Shown here: one piece after another, positions 5,253 to 9,697 of the stretch
Layout: each line of letters opens with the position of its first letter
Position numbering within the stretch: the first letter of the stretch is position 1
NCBI GenBank assembly: GCA_003136615.1
Contig: PLFA01000086.1
Coordinates: 11,607-21,303 of the forward strand
DNA: 9,697 nt
Direction: 5' to 3'
From: Caulobacteraceae bacterium
Lineage (GTDB): Bacteria; Pseudomonadota; Alphaproteobacteria; Caulobacterales; Caulobacteraceae
Notes under the pieces: model-generated
What the model saw: only the letters and a program-made list of their open reading frames with translations
Told to the model about the DNA's origin: nothing
Database searches by the model: none
Position numbers and translations under genes: made by a program

Positions 5253-6385
5253 ACCGCCATGCGATCACCCCGCGGGAGAACTGGCAGGCCCGCGTGGAGC
5301 GTGACGGCCTGATCTGGCACACGGCGGGCGGCGCGCCCTACTGGAATGAAGCGGCCTATTACGACCTGACTCCAACTGAGATCGACGAGATCGAAACGGC
5401 CACGGGCGAGCTGTACCGGATGTTTGTTTCGGCGGGCCAGTATGTCGTGGACAAACAGCTCTTCGGGCGCTTTGGGATACCGCAGTGGTGTTGGCCGCTT
5501 ATCACCAAAGCATGGAACGCGGAGCCGCCGGCGCTCAATTATGGCCGCTTCGACCTGGGATATGACGGCGTGTCACCGCCGAAGCTGTTCGAGTTCAATT
5601 GCGACACGCCCACCTCCCTGCTCGAAGCCGCGGTGATTCAGTGGGCCTGGAAGGAGGATGTCTTCCCTCATCTCGATCAGTTCACCAGCCTGCATGACAA
5701 GCTTGTGGCCAAATGGGGCGATATCGCCCCCTATCTGGCGCCGGGGCCGGTCTATTTCGCGCACGCCTTGGACGCCTCCGGCGAAGATGCGGTGACGACC
5801 GCCTATCTGATGGATACCGCCCGCGCCAGCGGACTCGAGGCCATGGGAATCGTCATGACCGATATTGGTCTCGCTCCGGACGGCGGCTTCGTCGACATGC
5901 AGGCGCGGGAGATGCGGACGATCTACAAGCTTTATCCCTGGGAGTGGATGGTTCAGGAGGCCTTTGGGCCGAAGCTGGCCGCCAACGACCGCACCACATG
6001 GATCGAACCGATCTGGAAGATGATCTGGAGCAACAAGGCTATCCTGCCGATCCTGTGGGATATGTATCCGCGTCACCCCAATCTTCTGTGGGCGTCATAT
6101 GATCAGGTCGCGAGCGCAAACTATGTTCGCAAGCCCATCCTTTCCCGGGAGGGGGCGAATATCGAAATCTTCCGAAATGGACAGTCCGTGGCCCAGCGGG
6201 ATGGCGCTTACGGTTATTCGCCGACGATCTATCAAGGCCTCTTTGAACTGCCCGACTTCGCGGGCGCCCGCCCGGTGATCGGAAGCTGGGTGGTGGACGG
6301 TGCGCCCGCCGGCATGGGAATTCGCGAAGACGGCCTGATTACGGGCAATCTCTCTCGCTTCGTGCCTCATGTGATCCGCGCATAG
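5249..6385 (+). CDS. YgiC-like ATP-grasp protein, glutathionylspermidine synthetase family
   Basis: The protein is 378 residues from a GTG start; E. coli YgiC is 386. It belongs to the C-terminal (synthetase) family of glutathionylspermidine synthase and lacks the N-terminal CHAP amidase of E. coli Gss. Family blocks are collinear along the whole chain: PYWNEAAYYDLT (30-41), KLFEFNCDTPTSLLEAA (about 112-128), KLYPWEW, SNKAILPILWDMYPRHPNLL, the ATP-grasp segment RKPILSREGANIEI (K295 is the likely ATP-binding Lys), and GMGIREDGLITGNLSRF (from 355). Such proteins form an amide bond using ATP, but as I recall stand-alone YgiC/YjfC proteins have not been shown to make glutathionylspermidine, so the substrate is unknown. 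GTG 5249 was chosen because its GTGA overlaps the lipoprotein stop and family similarity starts just after it. The upstream open frame (to 5066) runs inside the lipoprotein gene. The 3' end overlaps bchO by 47 bases, tail to tail. Confidence 0.88.
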   Translation: MNRHAITPRENWQARVERDGLIWHTAGGAPYWNEAAYYDLTPTEIDEIETATGELYRMFVSAGQYVVDKQLFGRFGIPQWCWPLITKAWNAEPPALNYGRFDLGYDGVSPPKLFEFNCDTPTSLLEAAVIQWAWKEDVFPHLDQFTSLHDKLVAKWGDIAPYLAPGPVYFAHALDASGEDAVTTAYLMDTARASGLEAMGIVMTDIGLAPDGGFVDMQAREMRTIYKLYPWEWMVQEAFGPKLAANDRTTWIEPIWKMIWSNKAILPILWDMYPRHPNLLWASYDQVASANYVRKPILSREGANIEIFRNGQSVAQRDGAYGYSPTIYQGLFELPDFAGARPVIGSWVVDGAPAGMGIREDGLITGNLSRFVPHVIRA

Positions 6386-7271
6386 GTTCTGAGTCCCTGC
6401 CGTCGACCCCGAACGCCTCGCGAATAATGTGCACGATCACCTCCGGCGCTTCCTCGTGGGCGAGGTGGCCAAGCCCCGGCAGATTAACCAAAACGCTCTC
6501 CGGGATCAGGGCCTGAGCGTCTCGCGCCACGCTGGGGTGCACGGCGCGGTCCCCCTTCGCCGCCACCAAGGTCACAGGTCCGGTCAGGTGAGGCATCCGC
6601 GCCAGCAGTGGCTTCAAGTCCCAATGGGCCATCATGCCCAGGGCGCCCTCGATATGGCCCGTGGCGCTGATCAGCAAGCTATAGAGCCCGAGCCCCGCCT
6701 CATCGATTTTCGAGCCCGTGTTCTCGATCAAGCGCGCCACGGCTCCGGGCCTGCGCGCACGCCGCGCGAAAAGCTCGATGGTGAGAGGGTTCAGAAAGAG
6801 AAGCTTGCTGAGGATGGAAAAGACCGGGCCCGCGCCGCCACCATAGGGCCGAAGGGCTCCGTTCAGGCTGACGATTCCGCCATCGCCGATCCATCCCTTC
6901 AAGCGCATGTGCAGGGCGATCCCGGCGCCGGCGGAATGGGCGACCGCAAGGTCCGGCGTCATCTCCAACGCCTCAAGAAGGGCGCGCAGGGCGCGGGCCA
7001 TGCCGGGCAGGGAAAGGCCATCCCCGCTTGGCGTCGAGGTGAAGCCATGTCCCGGCAGGTCAGGGGCGATCACCGTGAAATCGCGGGCCAGGAGAGGCGC
7101 CACATCGCGCCAGGAATGGCTGGCCGCGCCGGCGCCGTGGATGAGAAGGAGGGGCGGCCCCATCCCCATGATCTGGACGTGCCAGCGCACCCCGCCGGCG
7201 GCGATGAAGCGGCTCGCCCCTCGGTTCGGCCAGGTCGCGCCCTCCCGCGCCCAATCCGGCTTTCGGCTCAT
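6339..7271 (-). CDS. bchO: BchO, magnesium chelatase accessory alpha/beta-hydrolase
   Basis: This 310-residue alpha/beta-hydrolase-fold protein is slightly longer than typical BchO (about 285-305). It has the oxyanion loop LLLIHGAGAASHSW (from about 41), DLPGHGFTS, and the nucleophile elbow AHSAGAG with Ser113. The late His lies in GLGHLAHEE (H269 or H272). The elbow is A-H-S-A-G rather than the textbook G-x-S-x-G. BchO is found with bchI and bchD in purple bacteria and is annotated as a magnesium-chelatase accessory factor; its exact reaction is not established. It follows bchD on the same strand after 18 bases, with AAGGGG (7279-7284) 7 bases before the ATG, so it is the last gene of a bchI-bchD-bchO unit. 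The last 20 or so residues are polar, look unlike the fold, and overlap the end of the convergent YgiC-like gene. Confidence 0.9.
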   Translation of the reverse strand: MSRKPDWAREGATWPNRGASRFIAAGGVRWHVQIMGMGPPLLLIHGAGAASHSWRDVAPLLARDFTVIAPDLPGHGFTSTPSGDGLSLPGMARALRALLEALEMTPDLAVAHSAGAGIALHMRLKGWIGDGGIVSLNGALRPYGGGAGPVFSILSKLLFLNPLTIELFARRARRPGAVARLIENTGSKIDEAGLGLYSLLISATGHIEGALGMMAHWDLKPLLARMPHLTGPVTLVAAKGDRAVHPSVARDAQALIPESVLVNLPGLGHLAHEEAPEVIVHIIREAFGVDGRDSEPMRGSHEARSERDCP

Positions 7272-7289
7272 TTGAGGACCCCTTAAGGC

Positions 7290-9110
7290 TTAGGCTCGCT
7301 TACGCGCCGCGCCGCGCCCCGGGGCGACCTCGCTGATCAGATCGGCCATGGCCTGGGCCTGGACGAAGGGCAGGGGCGCATAGACAGCGCCCATGGCCCG
7401 GGCGAGGCGGTCGCCATCGGGCTGGGGCCGGGGAGAGGTGTCCACAAAGACCGCACCAAATCCACCCGCTCGCAAGGCCTCCGCCGCCGTGAGGGCGTCC
7501 GCCGCCGCCGCCGCCCGTCCCGGAGCTCCGTCCCTGCCGATATTCGCCTTTCCATCCGTGAGGAGAACAATGAGTGGGGTGCGCTGTTTAGCTTTCTCCC
7601 CCTCGGCCAAGGTGCGGGCGGCGTCGATCCCCGCCGCCAGGGGCGTGCCACCGCCGCCGGGCAGATCAGCCAGTTGGCGCTTGGCCCGGGTGAGGGAACG
7701 GGTGGCCGGCAGAAGCAGTTCGGCCCCGGTTCCGCGAAAGGCGATCAGGGCGACGCGGGACCGCGCGACATAGGCCTTGGCGAGCAGCAGTTCCACCGCG
7801 CCCTTGGCCTCTGACAGCCGGTTCAGGGCCGAGGAGCCCGAGGCGTCCACCGCGAAAATCGTCGTGCTCTCGGGATCCTGAACAAAGCGACGGATTCGGA
7901 AGTCCTGCTGCCGGACCTGGACCCGTGATGCGCCGAGGCCGCCGCCGCGCAATGTTTGCCAAGGCGCGGCCGCGCGCAGGGTTTCGACGAGATTCAGACG
8001 GTCCCCCGGTCGAAGATCCCCACTTCGCGAACCGATGGGCCGGCCCCGGCGCGCCGATTTCGCCTTGCCTCCGCCGCCCCGTCCCGCCGCGCGCGCCTTG
8101 GCGGCGTCGCGCAGGGCCACTTGGGCGAGGAGGTCCTCGGGGAGAGCGGCCTGGATGGCTTCGATGATCATCTCGGCGTCGCTCGGTGGGGCGTCGGCCA
8201 AGGTGTCGTCGTCGGCCGAATTTGTTAGGTCGGGAGGCGGCGCGGCGTCGGCGGGCGGCGGCGGACTTTCAGGAGCCTCCGCATCCGGCGCCGGGGCGGC
8301 CTCCGGCGGCGCGCGTGTCGCCCGGGGCGCCAAGACCAGGCGCGCGGCGAGGGCGGCGTCCTCAGTGTTCAACTGTGTGCGCCCGCGGAGGGCGGCATGG
8401 ACCCGCGCGACCCGCAGCGCCAGTATTGGCGCCCGAGGCGAGGCGATGCCCAGCATCTCCGCCGCCTCGCAGAGTCCCTGGATGATCGCGTCATCGACGG
8501 GCGCGGCCTTGCCAAGGATCCCGCGGGCCTGGGCTACCGCGGCGGGATCGGGCGGCGCCTGGTGCAGATCCGGCATCCTGACGTCCTGAAGGCCGATGCG
8601 GAAGGACAGGCGATCCAGCAGGGTCTCTGGCGCTTGCTCGTCTGCGCTCAGTCCCTCGTCAAGGGCGACGAGTCCCAGGCGCGCGGGCAGCCGCATCGCC
8701 ACGCCGTCGCGCTCGATCACCGCCTCGCCCTGGTCGAGAACAGCTGTCAGATGGGCCGCGCAAGCCGACTCCACCCGCTCGGCCATGGTGAGTATCGCCA
8801 CGCCGCCGTCGCATTCCGCCAGCAGGCCCCGCTGCGCCACGGGTCGACCCGCGGCGAGGCTGGCGGCGAGATCGAGGCCGCCCAGAAGGCGATCATCGCC
8901 GATATGGGAGGGAATGCGGCGCAGGGGAACGCCGGGTGGCAGGAGGTCTTTCAACCGCGCCAGCCAGAGATCCCGCGCGGGGCCAGGGCCTGATCGGACC
9001 GCCACGCCCCCCAGGCCCGTCGGATTGACGGCGAATAGGGAGAGGGCCAACAAGGCGTCGGTCCAGGCCGTAGCCCCGGCGGCCCCGTCGGTCTTCGCCT
9101 CTTCAGTCAC
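7290..9110 (-). CDS. bchD: BchD, magnesium chelatase subunit D
   Basis: The protein is 606 residues from a GTG start, somewhat longer than the 561 or so of Rhodobacter BchD. It forms the two-tier AAA+ ring with BchI that powers Mg insertion into protoporphyrin IX by BchH. Three regions are visible. The first is an AAA+-like N-terminal domain (about 1-265) without a recognisable Walker A, normal for BchD. The second is a Pro/Ala/acidic linker (about 268-315, with PESPPPPADAAPPPDL). The third is a C-terminal von Willebrand A domain (about 415-600) with an intact MIDAS: DASGS (D422, S424, S426) and TDG (T518, D519). A basic Gly/Lys/Arg patch (GRGGGGKAKSARRGRP) lies between linker and VWA domain. 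A run of Ala codons (GCC repeat near 7499-7515) is in the VWA part. The GTG at 9110 overlaps the bchI stop as GTGA, so translation is probably coupled. bchO follows after 18 bases. Confidence 0.95.
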   Translation of the reverse strand: MTEEAKTDGAAGATAWTDALLALSLFAVNPTGLGGVAVRSGPGPARDLWLARLKDLLPPGVPLRRIPSHIGDDRLLGGLDLAASLAAGRPVAQRGLLAECDGGVAILTMAERVESACAAHLTAVLDQGEAVIERDGVAMRLPARLGLVALDEGLSADEQAPETLLDRLSFRIGLQDVRMPDLHQAPPDPAAVAQARGILGKAAPVDDAIIQGLCEAAEMLGIASPRAPILALRVARVHAALRGRTQLNTEDAALAARLVLAPRATRAPPEAAPAPDAEAPESPPPPADAAPPPDLTNSADDDTLADAPPSDAEMIIEAIQAALPEDLLAQVALRDAAKARAAGRGGGGKAKSARRGRPIGSRSGDLRPGDRLNLVETLRAAAPWQTLRGGGLGASRVQVRQQDFRIRRFVQDPESTTIFAVDASGSSALNRLSEAKGAVELLLAKAYVARSRVALIAFRGTGAELLLPATRSLTRAKRQLADLPGGGGTPLAAGIDAARTLAEGEKAKQRTPLIVLLTDGKANIGRDGAPGRAAAAADALTAAEALRAGGFGAVFVDTSPRPQPDGDRLARAMGAVYAPLPFVQAQAMADLISEVAPGRGAARKRA

Positions 9111-9697
9111 GCCGCGAACGTGTCGTTCATGGCGCGCTCGATGCGAATGGTCGAGCCGCCCTCATCAAGGGGATTGCGCCGTAGTCGGTGGCGTAGGGCC
9201 ATCGCCGCGATCTCGCGGATGTGGCCTTCGTTTAGGGCCTTGGCGCCTTTCAGGGCCGCGAAGGCCCGGGCCGCGCGCAAGATGGTCAGTTCGCCGCGCA
9301 GGCCGTCGGCCTGGGTCGCCATGCAAAGGCGAGAGGCTGATTCCAGGACCGCGGTGGGCGTGTCGATCTTGCTGACGCGTGCGCGCGCCGCGAGGAGTCG
9401 GTCACGGACCTCGGCGTCGGCCTCCGCCCAGGCGGCGGCGAAGCCCTTGGGGTCGCGATCAAAGGCGTCCCGCCGACGCACCACCTCCACGCGCTCAGCC
9501 AAGGTGGTGGGAGTCTTCACCTCGACGGAGAGGCCAAAGCGATCGAGGAGCTGGGGACGAAGCTCACCCTCTTCGGGATTGCCGCTGCCGATCAGGACGA
9601 ATCGGGCGGGATGGCGCACGCTCAGGCCCTCGCGCTCCACAACGTTTTCGCCCGATGCCGCCACATCGAGGAGGAGGTCCACGAGGTGGTCCTCCAG
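9107..9697 (-). CDS. bchI: BchI, magnesium chelatase ATPase subunit I (partial, 5' end missing)
   Basis: This is the C-terminal 196 residues of the AAA+ ATPase of magnesium chelatase. The frame is open at the right edge; full BchI is about 340-350 residues, so roughly 150 residues are missing, including Walker A and most of Walker B. The visible part starts at LEDHLVDLLLDVAASGENVV, just after Walker B. It includes the sensor-1 block GSGNPEEGELRPQLLDRFG (Asn at fragment residue 40, candidate arginine finger R53) and the sensor-2 helix GLRGELTILRAARAFAAL. These blocks are nearly invariant in BchI/ChlI proteins, so the call is secure. The stop overlaps the bchD GTG. The promoter of the bchIDO unit is outside the window. 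Confidence 0.95.
   Translation of the reverse strand: MEDHLVDLLLDVAASGENVVEREGLSVRHPARFVLIGSGNPEEGELRPQLLDRFGLSVEVKTPTTLAERVEVVRRRDAFDRDPKGFAAAWAEADAEVRDRLLAARARVSKIDTPTAVLESASRLCMATQADGLRGELTILRAARAFAALKGAKALNEGHIREIAAMALRHRLRRNPLDEGGSTIRIERAMNDTFAA

Noticed and set aside
6429..7286. 285-codon plus-strand open frame
   Set aside because: It is antisense to bchO, which has clear alpha/beta-hydrolase motifs; the shadow has none.
7499..7515. GCC trinucleotide run as a functional repeat
   Set aside because: It encodes an Ala run in the BchD VWA domain and is ordinary for GC-rich coding DNA.
8035..8589. 184-codon plus-strand Ala/Ser/Arg/Gly-rich open frame
   Set aside because: It is antisense to the bchD linker region; the repetitive composition comes from the GC-rich Pro/Ala codons of BchD.

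Overview
The window is a section of a photosynthesis gene cluster (PGC) from a GC-rich anoxygenic phototrophic proteobacterium. It carries genes for acyclic carotenoid synthesis (crtD, crtC, crtB, crtI) and for the magnesium chelatase step of bacteriochlorophyll synthesis (bchI, bchD, bchO). The gene types, the strong GC bias, the GTG/TTG starts and the TGT-N12-ACA motif (the PpsR/CrtJ operator type) best fit an alphaproteobacterium, but I cannot name the genus. No RNA genes, insertion sequences or CRISPR arrays were seen.

Layout from left to right. (1) Plus strand: the 3' part of crtD (5' end cut off by the window edge), overlapped by crtC. (2) Minus strand, converging on crtC: crtI, crtB and a previously easy-to-miss 57-codon gene for a small single-span membrane protein. 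crtI and crtB overlap by 14 bases, and the small gene starts 33 bases after crtB. (3) A 179-base divergent intergenic region upstream of crtI. It has one TGT-N12-ACA palindrome lying over the crtI start codon, an 8-bp inverted repeat and a possible promoter for the plus-strand genes. (4) Plus strand: a two-gene unit joined by a GTGA overlap, encoding a short YgiB-like lipoprotein and a YgiC-like ATP-grasp protein of the glutathionylspermidine synthetase C-terminal family. (5) Minus strand, converging on that unit: bchI (5' part beyond the right edge), bchD and bchO, with a GTGA overlap and an 18-base gap.

How the genes work together. CrtB condenses two geranylgeranyl diphosphates to phytoene, and CrtI desaturates phytoene to neurosporene or lycopene. 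CrtC adds water at the C-1,2 end double bond, and CrtD desaturates the 3,4 bond, so the products belong to the spheroidene/spirilloxanthin type. BchI and BchD form the ATP-driven motor of the magnesium chelatase that inserts Mg into protoporphyrin IX (the catalytic subunit BchH is not here). BchO is the accessory alpha/beta-hydrolase that travels with them.

The gene order resembles the Rhodobacter arrangement bchIDO-crtA-crtIB-tspO-crtCD, recalled from general knowledge. Here the YgiB/YgiC-like pair sits where crtA would be, and the 57-aa membrane protein sits where tspO would be. These two inserts are the most interesting parts of the window; neither has an established role in photosynthesis that I know of.
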